A stretch of DNA of 64,000 bases, taken from Viridothelium virens. Taxonomy: Eukaryota > Ascomycota > Dothideomycetes > Trypetheliales > Trypetheliaceae. Positions 42,790 through 55,778 of this stretch are shown one piece after another. Numbering within the stretch: position 1 is the stretch's first letter; each line of letters begins with the position of its first letter. Where the stretch lies: the NCBI GenBank assembly GCA_010094025.1, contig ML991803.1, positions 62,001-126,000 on the forward strand, given 5' to 3'. Below the pieces are notes generated by a model. That model made no database searches, was not told where the DNA came from, and saw nothing but the letters and a program-made list of their open reading frames with translations. The translations under genes and the position numbers were made by a program.

Positions 42790-43976
42790 TATGGCTTGTG
42801 TTGTCAATGAATTGAGGTAATGAGGGAGGAGAAGGAGACGAGTTGCGACAAGACGGAAACGGTGATGTGTGAAGAGGAGCAAAATTAAAGGCACTAACAA
42901 GTCTCTTTAAAAGGACCAGAACCCGTTTTAGGCCATGACGGTTTTAGCAATGTATGGGCTTCAACTTGCCGGGATCAGTTTGCTGGGAGAAGCACTAGTA
43001 GCAGTATTATCCAGACTATTCAGGGAAGCCGGAGCGACATGAAGCACCTCTTTGGGGGCATATCGACGCTCATTGGGCACCAGACTTGATGGAGCAGACA
43101 TTGTTGAGCAATTTTTCCGTCAACTGAGAGGGACCAATCGTCACTACGGCGGGGTTGTGGTTAAAACTTACCGCTCGGGAAAACCGTCCGGTCAAGTGCG
43201 TTCACTACGGCCATAACCGGCGTCACCTATGCAGTACAGTACTGGCCCGATAGAGTCGAGCCTTTATCTCTGAGGTGTGGGATGAGATGGTGGGATGGAA
43301 GCCAATCGACTAATCATCAAGATGCCTGAGGCTTAGCTATAGCCTCGTGACTAGAATCGAGATATGCAGGTACGGAGCTCCCGGGAACGCATCCCTCGAT
43401 TGGGACCTCAGGAGGAGATCTTTGGCGACAGATACTGCGAAATGCGTGTTGAGCGATTTCAAGCAGCCCTTCGAACAGATAGGCACCTGCGCTGCAGAGA
43501 GAGGTAAATTGTTTGGGGTAGGACGGTGTCTTTAGGAGGTACAAGAGCTGTGGGCTGAGGATTAAGACAGGACAGTTATTCTGCCCGCTCACTCCGCCAT
43601 AGGAGAAAATGTCCGGGAGCTTTATGTAAGCAAGATCTTACGAAAGCGCGTTAGCGCCATTCCGCGAGCCTCACAACCTTCGGCCCGATTTCCTTGGGAC
43701 TCTCAGGTACTCAGTTGCCTCCCGCGTCGCATTTCACTCTCCACTCCCCTACGCCGCCTCGGAGACGGCTTCCTTGAGTCGCCTCAAAAGGGGAACCTCC
43801 TTTGCATTGTAACCGCGACCTCTTGCATTAGGGAAGAAACCCCGCGCGCCTCGGCGTCTGAGACTGAGGCGCGTCAAAGCCGCCGGTGCCTTCCTTCTCA
43901 CCAGATCCGGTGCAGCTCGAGCGCAGCTCAACAATAATACAGTACTTCGTAAGGGAAACATCCAGGACAATACAGG
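42790..43976. other. Divergent intergenic 1.2 kb, LAD / RPB2
   Basis: This is the upstream region of both genes. The part near RPB2 (43640-43780) is pyrimidine-rich. No gene or RNA was recognised. Confidence 0.5.
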
Positions 43977-46900
43977 ATGGACGAATATGAAGATGGCTTT
44001 GGGCCGGACGATTATGAGGCAGAGGAGGGCACCGACATGGTTGCTGCCGATTTTTGGACGGCTATCGATTCGTTCTTCGACTCCAAGGGGCTGGTGTCAC
44101 AGCAACTAGACTCCTTCGACGAATTTGCCAGCTCTACCATGCAGGACTTGGTCACCGAAAATGGCCGCCTCATTCTGGATCAAAATGCGCCCCAGTCAGA
44201 CGACGACATGGACCCCATAGTGAAGAGGAGGTATGAGATTGAGTTTGGCAACATAACAATCTCACAAGCCGCCATAACAGAGGGTGATGGCAGCACCCGG
44301 CCTTTACTGCCGCACGAGGCCCGACTGCGGAACCTTACCTACTCGAGTCCCATTTACGTCGCGATGAAGAAGAGGGTCCTGGTTGCGCGCGAGCGCCCTA
44401 TCGGCACAGCTGATGGAGAAGAGGCAGAGCTCAACATGGAAGATCATCGACAAGGCGCAACGGAGCTAGTATGGGAACGAGAAGATGAGCCTGAGCCAAA
44501 TGATGAGGGGACCAGAGTCTTTATTGGAAAGCTTCCGGTTATGCTCAAGTCCAAGATCTGCGTTCTTAGAAACTTGCCGAACGACAGGCTGTATGCCTTC
44601 CAGGAATGTCCGTTCGACCAGGGTGGTTACTTCGTGATCAACGGAAGTGAAAAAGTCCTCATTGCCCAGGAGCGAAGTGCTGCCAACATAGTTCAAGTCT
44701 TCCACAAGAAACAGAGCGCAACGCCTTATGTGGCCGAGATACGAAGCGCGCTGGAGAAAGGTTCGAGACTCATCAGCAGCATGCAGGTTAAGCTCTACGG
44801 GAAGTCGACAGACATGCAAAATCTCATTGGCCAGAGTATTATGGCAACTCTTCCATACGTCAAAGCGGATGTTCCTGTGGGAATCATCTTCCGTGCACTC
44901 GGCATTGTTGCTGATGAGGACATCCTCAATCACATCATCTTCGACAAGAGCGATACACAGATGATGGAAAAATTGAGGCCGATTTTAAGTGACGCCTGGT
45001 CAATTCAAGACCGGGATATCGCTCTTGACTATATCGGGAAACGCTGTAATCAAAGTGGAACCCGAGAGAAGCGTATTCGTTATGCAAAGGACATCCTACA
45101 GAAGGAATTCTTACCCCATATCTCCCAGCAAGAAGGTAGTGAAACGCGAAAGGCTTTCTTCCTCGGCTATATGATCCATCGCCTTCTACAATGTGCCCTT
45201 GGAAGAAGAGAAGAAGATGATCGTGATCACTTCGGAAAGAAGCGCCTAGACCTTGCTGGGCCTCTTCTCGCTAGTCTTTTCAGGACTCTCTTTCAACGGT
45301 TAACTAAGGACGTATATCAGCACCTGCAAAAGGCCATCGAGACCAATAAGGAATTCAGCATCACGCTAGCTGTCAAATCAGTTCACATCACAAACGGTCT
45401 GCGGTACTCCCTATCTACAGGTAATTGGGGTGAACAGAGGAAGGCTATGTCGTCGAAGGCTGGCGTTTCTCAGGTCCTGAATCGCTACACCTTTGCCTCG
45501 ACTTTATCGCATCTGCGAAGAACGAATACTCCCATTGGACGTGATGGTAAAATTGCAAAGCCACGCCAGCTTCACAATACCCACTGGGGCTTAGTCTGCC
45601 CAGCAGAGACACCCGAAGGCCAAGCTTGCGGCCTGGTCAAGAATCTGGCTCTTATGTGTTACGTTAGTGTTGGCACACCTAGCGAACCCATCGTCGAGTT
45701 TATGAATCAAAACAATATGGAGATTCTGGAAGAATATGACCCGATCCAATTCCCCAATGCCACGAAAATTTTCGTCAACGGCGTATGGGTTGGTGTATCT
45801 CGGGACCCTTCGAAATTAGTCAAGACCATTCAAGATGTACGTAGGAGAGGCATGATTTCCTTCGAAGTCAGTCTTGTGAGAGACGTCAGAGAGCGTGAAT
45901 TCAAGATATTTACTGATGCTGGGCGTGTTATGCGACCCCTCTTTGTCATTGAAAACGACCCAAGGAGCCCCAACAGGGGAAACCTCGTCTATCAAAAGGA
46001 TCCACACGTCTACAAATTAGAGGATGATGACCGGATCAGGAAAGATCCTACTCTAGATGACGAGCAAAAGGAATCCATGATCTACGGCTGGCAAGGTCTT
46101 GTCCGGGACGGTGTGATTGAATATCTCGATGCAGAGGAAGAGGAGACCGCTATGATAATCATGTTCCCTGAAGATATTGCTACTCATCAGGCTATGCAAG
46201 CGGGACGCCCAGTTGGCTATGATGATGGACCGAAAGATCCTTTGGCTCGAGTTCAGGCCAAGCCAAATCCAAATGTCAAGACTTTCACACATTGTGAGGT
46301 CCACCCTGCCATGATTTTGGGCATCTGTGCAAGCATCATTCCATTCCCAGACCACAACCAATCTCCAAGAAACACCTATCAATCGGCTATGGGTAAACAG
46401 GCAATGGGAGTCATGCTAACAAACTTCTCTTCACGGATGGATACTATGGTCAACGTTCTCTACTACCCGCAGAAGCCGCTCGCCACCACTCACTCGATGA
46501 AGTATCTGAATTTCCAGGAATTGCCAGCAGGCCAAAACGCCATAGTTGCTATTGCATGTTATTCTGGGTACAACCAAGAAGATTCCGTCATTATGAATCA
46601 GTCTTCAATCGATCGGGGTCTCTTCCGCAGTCTCTTCTATCGATCCTACACAGACCAAGAAAAACGTGTTGGCATGTCCGTGGTCGAGCAATTTGAGAAG
46701 CCTATGCGCAGTGACACCCTTCGCTTGAAACATGGCACTTACGACAAGCTTGATGAGGATGGTATCATCTCGCCTGGTGTGCGTGTCTCGGGTGAAGACA
46801 TTATCATCGGCAAGACGGCCCCTATCGCACCAGATGCGGAAGAGCTTGGCCAACGCACCAAACTTCACATCAAACGTGACGTCAGCACGCCCCTTCGTAG

Positions 46901-47828
46901 CACCGAAAACGGCATCGTCGACCAAGTCGTGCTCACCACAAACACCGAAGGTCTCAAATTCGTCAAAGTCCGCACCCGTACCACCAAGGTCCCGCAAATC
47001 GGCGACAAATTCGCCTCCCGCCACGGCCAAAAGGGCACGATTGGCATCACCTACCGGCAAGAGGACATGCCCTTCACAAGCCAAGGCATCCCGCCCGACC
47101 TGATCATCAACCCGCACGCCATCCCCTCGCGCATGACCATCGCGCACTTGGTCGAGTGCCTGCTCAGCAAGCTTGGCTCGCTCAACGGCAACGAGGGTGA
47201 CGCCACCCCCTTCTCCCCCATCACCGTCTCCGACATCTCCACCTACCTCCGCGACCACGGCTTCCAGTCCCGCGGCTTCGAGGTCATGTACAACGGCCAC
47301 ACGGGGCGCAAGCTCCGCGCCCAGATCTTCTTCGGCCCGACCTACTATCAGCGTCTGCGCCACATGGTCGATGATAAGATCCACGCGCGTGCGCGAGGCC
47401 CGGTGCAGATTCTCACGAGGCAGCCCGTGGAGGGGAGGGCGAGAGATGGCGGGTTGCGGTTTGGAGAGATGGAGCGGGATTGTATGATCAGTCACGGTGC
47501 GAGCGCCTTCTTGAAGGAGCGGCTCTTTGAGGTGTCGGATGCGTTCCGCGTGCATGTGTGTGAGATCTGTGGGCTGATGACACCGATCGCGTAAGTGCAA
47601 GCGTTTTGATTCCATTTCTTAGCCGGCTTTTCGTTTTGGTGACATTGTGCTGACTTGATGGACAGGAATCTTAAAAAGAAGCAGTTCGAGTGTCGGCCCT
47701 GCAAGAATAAGACGAAGATCGCCCAGGTACACATGCCCTATGCCATGAAGCTGCTCTTCCAAGAGCTTGGTGCTATGAATATTGCGGCAAGGATGTTTAC
47801 GAATAAGAGTGGCGTCACTGTGCGTTGA
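43977..47828 (+). CDS. RPB2: RNA polymerase II second-largest subunit
   Basis: This is the Rpb2 subunit, which forms half of the active cleft of RNA polymerase II in the nucleus. Exons are 43977-47590 and 47666-47828 with a 75-bp GT-AG intron, giving 1258 residues (yeast 1224). Family blocks appear in order. The acidic N-terminus is followed by [19 protein letters not shown] in the protrusion and [17 protein letters not shown]. The fork region includes [45 protein letters not shown] lies near the active centre. The hybrid-binding domain has [18 protein letters not shown]. The C-terminal zinc ribbon CEICG is completed across the intron by CRPCKNK. The protein ends TNKSGVTVR. Pol II identity rather than Pol I or III follows from these blocks and the length. 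The intron near the 3' end is needed to complete the zinc site. Confidence 0.97.
46880..47560. other. C-rich to G-rich strand-composition switch (locus D)
   Basis: The plus strand is C-rich to about 47380 (47221-47280: 29 C, 11 G) and G-rich after about 47395 (47401-47460: 29 G, 12 C). It is inside RPB2, whose protein sequence is constrained, so the shift is mostly synonymous. Confidence 0.65.
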
Positions 47829-48978
47829 GAGGTTTGCGCCCAAGTTTTTTCAATTACTCTCAGTCAGGTCGCTTGATAGAAGGGCCCGGGGTTCTCTGCT
47901 GTTCTCCCCTAACGGGCTTTCTCAGCTTTTGACTGTTCATTGTTGTGTGCATTTCATGGCGTTCTCGATCCTTCGTATTGGGCGGGCTGCTCAAATTGGC
48001 CGGTGCATAGCCTGATGGAGGTGGATAGGGCCAACGGATAGGCGCAATTTCATTGAATCAAAGCCGTGTACAAGTAGATTGGTGACAAGCATGAGCGCTA
48101 GCCGCAGATGTTATAAAACATTATATATCTGAATTTTGAAACGCGCGATGTATCTCATCGACGAAGGGGGTCTTACCAAGAGTCAGAGTGGCTTTGGTTC
48201 TCGCGTCCCTTTGCAGGTGACGATTTCATAATTGGGATAAGCAATGGATATCACCTGCTTTGTATCACCGCAATGATCCTCAGGCGCGGCTGCAGGACTG
48301 GTATGAGTTCGGCGGTGTCAATGGATTTATATTTACGTAAATGGGTCCAGCCTGGCACGGGAGTCGGCATAGCGTATGCTGATCAGACAAGGTAAGACAT
48401 CTACAAGCTGCTTGTTCTCGTGCTATATAGGTACAGATTTGAGGAGCTGACTGGAACCAGCTCTTCATAAAACATATACCTTCACCGTCTAAAAAGACCT
48501 AAGGAGAGGCAGATATCTAGGCCTGCGTTTCCAACCAAGACCCCCTTTTAATCACCCCTTCTAGCCCTTATGCGAGTGTACAATGCGCAGATACGAAGTC
48601 CAATGAAACGAAACGAACAATATATTGCGATGGTCCTCCAAGCAGGCGACAGTAATGACAGAACCCAGCGGGTAAGACAACGAGTAGCGACTTCAAACAC
48701 AGATCTCTTGGAGAAACCAGACACCATAGCGCTATGCAAGCCTTCCATTCTCGAGTGGAACGCGTCATGCTCCGGGTTTACCCTCATGACGAGAGGTGCT
48801 GTAGGACCTGTATGACCATGCACAGGGCATGGATCGAAAAACGATACCTCCGAAAGATGACAAATACACAGTAGACCGAAAGTGCTGGTAGATTATCGAA
48901 TATTCCATTAGTTGCAGTGCTTGTATTGCACCGCCATGCAACTAGACCATACTTTGCGCAAAGGACACATTAGCATGT
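47829..48978. other. Convergent intergenic 1.15 kb
   Basis: This lies between the 3' ends of RPB2 and the Zn2Cys6 factor gene. Nothing was recognised. Confidence 0.5.
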
Positions 48979-50812
48979 TTAGTACCTGTTTTCCAAGTCT
49001 TCAACCGTATCTCGTTGCACACCGCCGGCAAACCGATCCCCGCGAGGGTCTTCAGCATTCGACTCACACCTGGCCGGAGGCTGATGCAGGGGTGCATACT
49101 TCTGACCACTGACAAGTGTTCCGCTTGAACCGGCATCCTGGTCGGCACTGTCACTTTTGGAGCCGGTGTCCGTGCTGTAGCTATAAAGTGTTGTTGTTGG
49201 TGGAGGAGAGGTCGATCGGCTGAACAAGGTATCGTGCGAAGATGGCATAGCTGGAAGTGCCGAAGAGAATGAAGGTGCTGAGCGACTAAGATTTAAGGAC
49301 CCGAGTGATGCATACGAATTTGATGGGCATGAAGAGCTATAATTGAAGGATGGCACGTTCGAAGCCGTGGGCCCTTCATTATCGGCTATTCCCAAGGTGA
49401 CATAACCCATAGGGGTAATGTTAGCATTTGGGACATCACCAATCGGAATAGTGGCTCCAGATGATAGAGACGGTCTTGATACGGGCGGAGGCATGAGAGT
49501 GCTTACGAGATGATTATTCAGGGAGCTTCTGCGACTTTCGGGCCCAGAGCTCGAGCCCATCCAGTTAGTGCCACTGGTATTCCTGTACATTGGACTGGCA
49601 TTCACAGCGCCCAAGTTGGGATTACTATCATGAGATGATAAACGAGCGCAGACATCAGTCTGCTCGCTATTCGACTTGACTGCAGGAGCAGCGCTACTAT
49701 TAGATGAGATGCTCTGGTTCCGAGTTGGCATCGGCAACTGGCGGCGCGCTTCAAGCGATGTTGGGTTCGGTAATGGTAAACAAGAATGAAGGGATGTCAT
49801 ATTTAACGACGACACTCCTTCGCATGTCACGCTGGAAACGCGGCCACCAGGATGCTGCCCGTATGAGATTGAACCGTGCGAATGTGGATCCTTATCGAAG
49901 TATCCAGGCTGATTGGGGTTCATCCATTGGCTCATTCCGGTCCAATTTCGGGTTGTTTCTTGGGCTCCATAGAAATGCCCTCCTGGCTCCTGAACATGTG
50001 GAGGACCATATGAGGGTCTTTGAAGGTTTAGTGTGTCAATTGATGGCTCCTCCGTGTATGCCCAAGCGTAAGCCGGTGAGTTTGTCGTCTTTACAGACAG
50101 TGCTTGTCCGTAGGCTTTGGGATAGCTGACATGCGCTCCTGGCGAGAGCACAGTATTCATGGCAGACGTTGGGCTTGGCAGGTCAGAACCATAATAATTG
50201 CTTGGAACACTCGAATTGCTGCACGGTATGCACTGCGTCGCGAATTCAAGAGTCTCTGAATTGACCTTTCTCGAGGATTAGCCATTTGTCACAAGTTTCT
50301 CCAGTGTACCAATCCACGTACCCTATTGAATTGGCAGTTCACCAGGTCAGCCCCGGCTGAGCGGCAATTTTGACATCCACTTCCATCCCCCGGGTCACCG
50401 CTACACCTTATCTTGCGTTTTCGACAGCGACCGCACTAGAGAAGTCTTGTAAGTTTCTCATCACATCGCAAGTGACTTGAGCTCCGTAATGAAGACAAAT
50501 GGAATAGGCCAGTCTCTCACGCTCGGACCCACAATAACCAGTAGACGTGGAGGCAGAGATCTCACAACTCACAGCAACGGGTATGCGCTTTCTTGGATTG
50601 CCCGTACTCGTTTCATTTTCATGCCTTTGTTCAGGCATCGCTCGTAATCCTGCCCTATTGCTGGACACCGGTGCGGCGCGAGCAGTCTGGCGAGAGCCGT
50701 GATCCATTGTTATTGGCGAATTTCGATGATAAGAATAGTGAGAAGCAGAGTTGTAGCGAGAAGTGTGGTATGATGGGTTTGGCTCCTCTCCTGCAAAATG
50801 TGTGCGAGTCAT
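48979..50812 (-). CDS. Zn2Cys6 (C6) transcription factor
   Basis: This is a fungal binuclear zinc-cluster DNA-binding protein. Exons are 50573-50812, 50322-50435 and 48979-50265, with GT-AG introns of 137 and 56 bp, giving 546 residues. Splicing joins RKRIPVA to CGRCRKRKIRCSGD, then CQNC and VNCQF, making the full cluster of six cysteines (spacing C-x2-C-x6-C-x9-C-x2-C-x9-C). Exon 3 is Ser/Asn/Pro-rich and disordered. I see no fungal_trans middle homology domain, so this may be a short class of C6 factor. The frame is open upstream of the chosen ATG to an acceptor at 50896 (exon from 50895). A phase-compatible exon at 51052-51256 beginning MSTKAITNSSLNADEP could add 96 residues. Target genes cannot be inferred. 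Confidence 0.82.
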
Positions 50813-53800
50813 AGTTTGTTCATTCGGCCAGGATGAATCAAGTGTCGTTATTGAAAAGCAGGAGGATGGATGAGAGGCGTATGAATGATAGGGACCTGCA
50901 AGGTACCATGAAATCAGTCGTACCAGTTTCCCTCCTTGGAGGAGGGGATTGCGCCGAGACGTATTGTGGATCCAGTCTCAGAGCCAAACTACCTTAATAG
51001 GCTGGTGTCGAATTAGCTCTTGAGACAAAATAATTGGGTCTCTCTTGATACCGTCCTCCGACTCTGATAAGCTCTTTTTGGCATGAATATTTGGAAGGCG
51101 TGTAGCCTGTAGAGTTTCTCGATGTTTCTCGTGAAATGACAGAGGGCTCAATGGAGGTTGCTTGCTGTTCCATGGAGTCGCAACTCGGAGCTCATTGATG
51201 GGCTCACTTGGTTCATCGGCGTTGAGGGAAGAATTGGTAATTGCTTTGGTACTCATCAACAAGCACTTATGCAGATCCGCTTGCGGATCGCGGATAGGAA
51301 CGCTATCAAGTCCAACAGCTCGTGTGGAGCGTTAGTGGAGACAGCGGTCAGCTGCAGATAGCGTCGAGCACGACAGGGCGTCGATCGCTGGCTTCAAAGG
51401 CTCGAGCATCAGGCTTCTGCATGACGAAATGGCAATCTATGGCCAGATCAAATGTGAAACGTAGTACTACGTTGAATCTTACACGAACATGTTAATACCT
51501 GCAATCATCTCCCGACACGAAGCTGGTCAAAATGACGGAGTGCTTATCCCAAAAGATCCAAACATCTAGAACTTAGGTGGCGGCCATAGAAAGATCCTTG
51601 ACCTACTACGAATTGGGTCAGTGGGATGGTCAGTGATGGAATTTTGGTGAAGACGGCTCACATTACCTTGCGAATATTGGCGGCCGTTTGACGACGACAA
51701 GGCAATACGAGCCTCTTGAAGGACCCAAGACCAGTCCGGGGGAATATTGCGTTTGCCTGAGGCGTCACACAGTCGGTACGCCTGGCTCAGGGCCTGGGAT
51801 ACAACACACTGATTGTACTGAGTAACGTGTGGTAAGCGATACCAATCAAACTTGATGGCAAGCAAACAAGACACAGACGTTTCTTGGGATTAAGGAGTAT
51901 TTGGAAGCTTGAGTTGTGGGGGTATCTTCAATAAGTGGGATATCATCCCGGCTAAGTGTCACCCAATCCCAACCAATCGACACTGGCAACGAGTTCTTCT
52001 TCTCATATCCGCTAAGAAGAGACTGCAATACTTTGCCTTACTCTCATCAAGACAAGCACACAGACGGCTGGCAACGCAGGGTTCCCCCAGCTCCCAGAAC
52101 CTGTTATTCAAAGCAAACATTCACCTGAACATAAGCAACTTTAGTCTAGTAGCTCCAACATTGGAGTGTCCAACATCATTAGCCTGTCTTGGCACGGTAC
52201 ATCTCGGGGCGCATACGCATGCATAACTGATTGGTCCAACGGCAGCGCCAATCTATGCCATTCACGTCGAGATCATGACCAAGGTCAAGAGGACCACCTG
52301 GAATCCTAGTTGAAGTCAGAAAAGTAAAGTATACTGAGAGCAAGCTTGCTACGCAGCCGTATGGTGGTATGTATCTGTCTTATGGAATGCAGTCCTCTGT
52401 TAAAGATTTGGGGGCAGCAATCCATGCGGTAAGCTCGTAGTCACATACAAGGGGGCTAGGGAAGTTCGCTGAACGTCTTGGCCAAAGCGTCGTCGATGCA
52501 CAAGCACGACAACGTGCTCGTACTCACTACGAATATATGGCAGCTGCTCGTGTTCCCTTTGAACGGTAGTCCACGGGTGAGGTGACTCCCGGTCGGAGCG
52601 GCTGGTGCGCAAAAATCGGTGCCCACTTACTACCTGGATTATTGACGTTTTAGCTAGTGTCGCCTTGCTGAAGAATGAAACCAGCTCACCTCTGTCTGGA
52701 ATATCAGTATTTGGAAAAGATGACTTAGCGCTGCTCGTACGTCATGAAAACAAACATCCATGTTACCAACGGGACACCGCGCAGGGCCACGAGCACGGCC
52801 TGAAACTTGTTTTAGGCATGCGTTCGGATGAACCGCTGGTGTTGCCCACGAATCACTCTCAGATGGAGATTACCAAACTTATGACCGAGCAATACGAAGT
52901 ATGATTTGTTACTGCAGGGGAGCAAGAACAAACCTTCCAGTGGGGCGAGTCATTTGATAGTCTCAGAGAATTACCGAGAGCCGTGGATCTTTGGTTCATG
53001 CATGGAAAAGGAACCAAGTATTCCATGGACAGAATTTACCGCGGATTTTGGGTGGCCAGGCACCGTAGGAGTGACAGAAGGTCCCGTGACTTTTGCAATT
53101 TGAGAAAGTCACCAAATATTTTTCGAAATACACGAACAAAATGTTGCAAAACATCCGTGGGGAGGATTAGGAGAGAAGATCAAGACACCACAGTTCGCAT
53201 TTGTACGCGGATGGAACGCGGGCCGGGCATACAACGATTCATGCAGGTAGCCGTTGCAGCGTGCTACCTTCGTCTGGCTGCAACATTTTGCAAGGAAGAT
53301 TTATTATCGTCTGCCTCATGTGGAAATCTGAAGGAAGCTGCAGTCTGTGCCAGCTAGCATGCATAAACAGTGACTTGACTGAGGAAGCTCAAATGCTGTA
53401 ACGTTGAATTATCCTTGGAACAGATGTGCGCATACGACCGCATCAGGGCGCAGGCACGGTAACAGAATCCTGAAGCATCCATGGCAGATCATGTCTGATT
53501 TTAATTCACTCGAGCGAATGGCACTCACTTTTTCCTGTCAGGCATCTAAATTCGTTCTTGGTGCGAGAAGTTATCACCTCCTGAGAAGCAGAGGTTCGTA
53601 TCGCGACAGCAACCCCTTCGCTTGGAGGCAGCTGGATGTAAATGGTATCGCTCAAGCAGGTACCAGCCCTGTAGGTCATGAAGTAGCAATTCAAATTAGC
53701 AAGGCTTGTTGGGGGGCAAGGTAAAAATTTGATGGAGTGATTAAAACTGTACATGGACGAGAAACATGCCCAGTCACGTGTCGTTTCCTCTTTCCAGAGT

Positions 53801-53995
53801 CCGAGGTTCTGCCGAAGCGCATGCTTTGAACTGCAGGGCCTGAGTACTCCGGGGTATGGGGATATTGATGGAGGTGGACAGCCAGATCTTCGCTTTTTAA
53901 ACCTCATATCTAATCAGAGCTCTACATATTGTCGCCGTATTGCAGCGTGTGCCGCGCTTCTGGCCCCGAGCCCTCTATTTCCACTTGCCACAAAC
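50813..53995. other. Intergenic about 3 kb upstream of C6 factor and cyp6
   Basis: This holds the upstream regions of two divergent genes. A candidate 5' exon of the C6 factor lies at 51052-51256 (minus). Open frames at 52605-53357 (plus) lack ATG starts or domains, and I call no gene. No repeat or RNA gene was recognised. Confidence 0.45.
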
Positions 53996-55369
53996 ATGTC
54001 TGCCCAGCTTGAAACTTCTCTGGGCGACATTGTCATCGACCTATTTCCTGAATACGCTCCCAAGTCTTGCCAAAACTTCATTAAGCTTTGCAAAATGAAG
54101 TACTACAATTTCGCTCCTTTCTACCACGTCCAACCAAATTTCTCTTGCCAAACAGGTGATCCCATCGGCCCCGACTCGAAAGATAGCGATGGAGGCACTT
54201 CCATATGGGGACTACTTGGTGGACCATCTGACAGGCTGTTCAAGGCAGAAATGAATCCAAAGCTCAAACATGCTAAGCAGGGGACGGTCAGTATGGCAAC
54301 AACACCGGCACCAAACGATCCTGACGTCCTGCTAGCTGGTAGCCAATTCTACATCACTCTTGGCGACAATGCCAACAGGCTCGATGGGAAAGCCGCCATC
54401 TTCGGTGAAGTAGTTGAAGGATTCGATGTCTTGGAGAAGATCAACAGTTGTTTTCTTGACATGGATACGGGAAGGCCGCTGAAAGATATACGAATACTGC
54501 ACACTCAAATCATTGATGACCCATTCGAAGATCCTGTGGGCCTCCAAACCCCGACTGGAAGCCCTGTCCCGACAGCGGCGCAACTATCGACACAGCGAAT
54601 TGCGCACGACGAAAATGTCGGGGAGAATGTAGACCAGGAAAGTTTGGAGAAGCTCAGAAGAGAACGTGAGGCTCGTGCACAAGCACTGACTCTCGAAATG
54701 GTTGGAGATTTGCCCTTTGCGGAAGTAAAGCCACCCGAGAACGTCTTGTTTGTCTGCAAATTGAATCCAGTAACCCCGGACAGCGATCTGGAGACAATGT
54801 TTTCCCGGTTCGGCACAATACTCTCATGTGAAATAATACGGGACAAGAAGACTGGTGACAGCCTACAGTATGCATTTATTGAGTTCGAGAACCAAGAAGA
54901 TTGCGAGCGAGCCTACACCAAAATGGACAATGTTCTTATTGATGACCAGCGGATTCACGTCGACTTCTCCCAAAGCGTTTCGAAACTATCTGGTGCTTGG
55001 CGAGACTCAATGAATTCGAAGCGCGCACAGAAAGCCGGTTTTGGCGGTATTGCTGACTTGGAGAAGCGGAAGCAGTATCGAGCAGAGTCAGATAGGGGCG
55101 GCGATCGAGTGAACGGATATGGAATGGTCTTCGATAAGGAATCCAAGGACCGCTATCGAAATGAACCTCGGCAGCAGAAGCATGACCGCGATCGAGACGA
55201 CCGTGATCGCCGGCGAGATGGCGTAAGGAAGCGTGAATATCACGACGACTACTACGACAGACGGAGGCACAGAGACAGAAGTCGCGACCAAAGACATAAC
55301 ATTCATCCCAGTAATCGAAGTAGAAGCCGGAGTCCAAGAAGGGATGACTATCGCAGCCGCAGGAGATAA
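53996..55369 (+). CDS. cyp6: Cyclophilin with RRM, PPIL4/Cyp6 type
   Basis: This is a nuclear peptidyl-prolyl cis-trans isomerase-like protein with an RNA-recognition motif, linked to the spliceosome. The intronless reading frame gives 457 residues from the ATG at 53996 ([19 protein letters not shown]), which matches the family start. The frame is open further upstream, to 53753, but that part is not family-like. Residues 1-165 form the cyclophilin domain ([41 protein letters not shown]). Some isomerase active-site residues differ from active cyclophilins, as is usual for PPIL4. Residues about 245-325 form an RRM (RNP2 [11 protein letters not shown]1 QYAFIEF). The tail from about 365 is Arg/Asp/Ser-rich ([13 protein letters not shown]). 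It is convergent with CTNNBL1, another splicing-linked gene. Confidence 0.93.
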   Translation: MSAQLETSLGDIVIDLFPEYAPKSCQNFIKLCKMKYYNFAPFYHVQPNFSCQTGDPIGPDSKDSDGGTSIWGLLGGPSDRLFKAEMNPKLKHAKQGTVSMATTPAPNDPDVLLAGSQFYITLGDNANRLDGKAAIFGEVVEGFDVLEKINSCFLDMDTGRPLKDIRILHTQIIDDPFEDPVGLQTPTGSPVPTAAQLSTQRIAHDENVGENVDQESLEKLRREREARAQALTLEMVGDLPFAEVKPPENVLFVCKLNPVTPDSDLETMFSRFGTILSCEIIRDKKTGDSLQYAFIEFENQEDCERAYTKMDNVLIDDQRIHVDFSQSVSKLSGAWRDSMNSKRAQKAGFGGIADLEKRKQYRAESDRGGDRVNGYGMVFDKESKDRYRNEPRQQKHDRDRDDRDRRRDGVRKREYHDDYYDRRRHRDRSRDQRHNIHPSNRSRSRSPRRDDYRSRRR

Positions 55370-55778
55370 TTGAGCAGAGGGGCAGCAATTTTTGCAATGC
55401 TCCAGAGGCTTCTAATGATATAAGTAGACGATGACAAGAATTCAAATTAGCTTAAAGCGCTCATTTCTAGTACATACCAATGTTTAGACATTGCAGTTTT
55501 CATGGCAACCACCGAGTATTGCCAGCATTGTCCTAATTTAATGTTGTCTAATATTCTGTTAGTATACCGACAGCATGCATGCAGAGGCTGGCGCGAATGA
55601 TCTAGAATAATTTGACCGACGGTCATCCTAAAATAACGTCCTCAGTGGATTTCCTCGATATACTGAACTACAGCGATGCTTCAACAGTTGTTTTGAATCG
55701 CATTATTTTGTATGGATCTTCTTAGGGCCTCCAAACGATATTCTGCGCTGACTATCGCGTGCGCATTGACGGTGTATG
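55370..55778. other. Convergent intergenic 0.4 kb
   Basis: This AT-leaning 3' flank is shared by cyp6 and CTNNBL1. Nothing was recognised. Confidence 0.5.

Noticed and set aside
46605-47615. 336-codon minus-strand open frame inside RPB2
   Set aside because: It is the antisense of highly conserved RPB2 coding sequence in a GC-rich tract.
52605-53357. Chain of plus-strand open frames between the C6 factor and cyp6
   Set aside because: The longest begin at non-ATG codons, the frames do not join through convincing introns, and no family is recognised.
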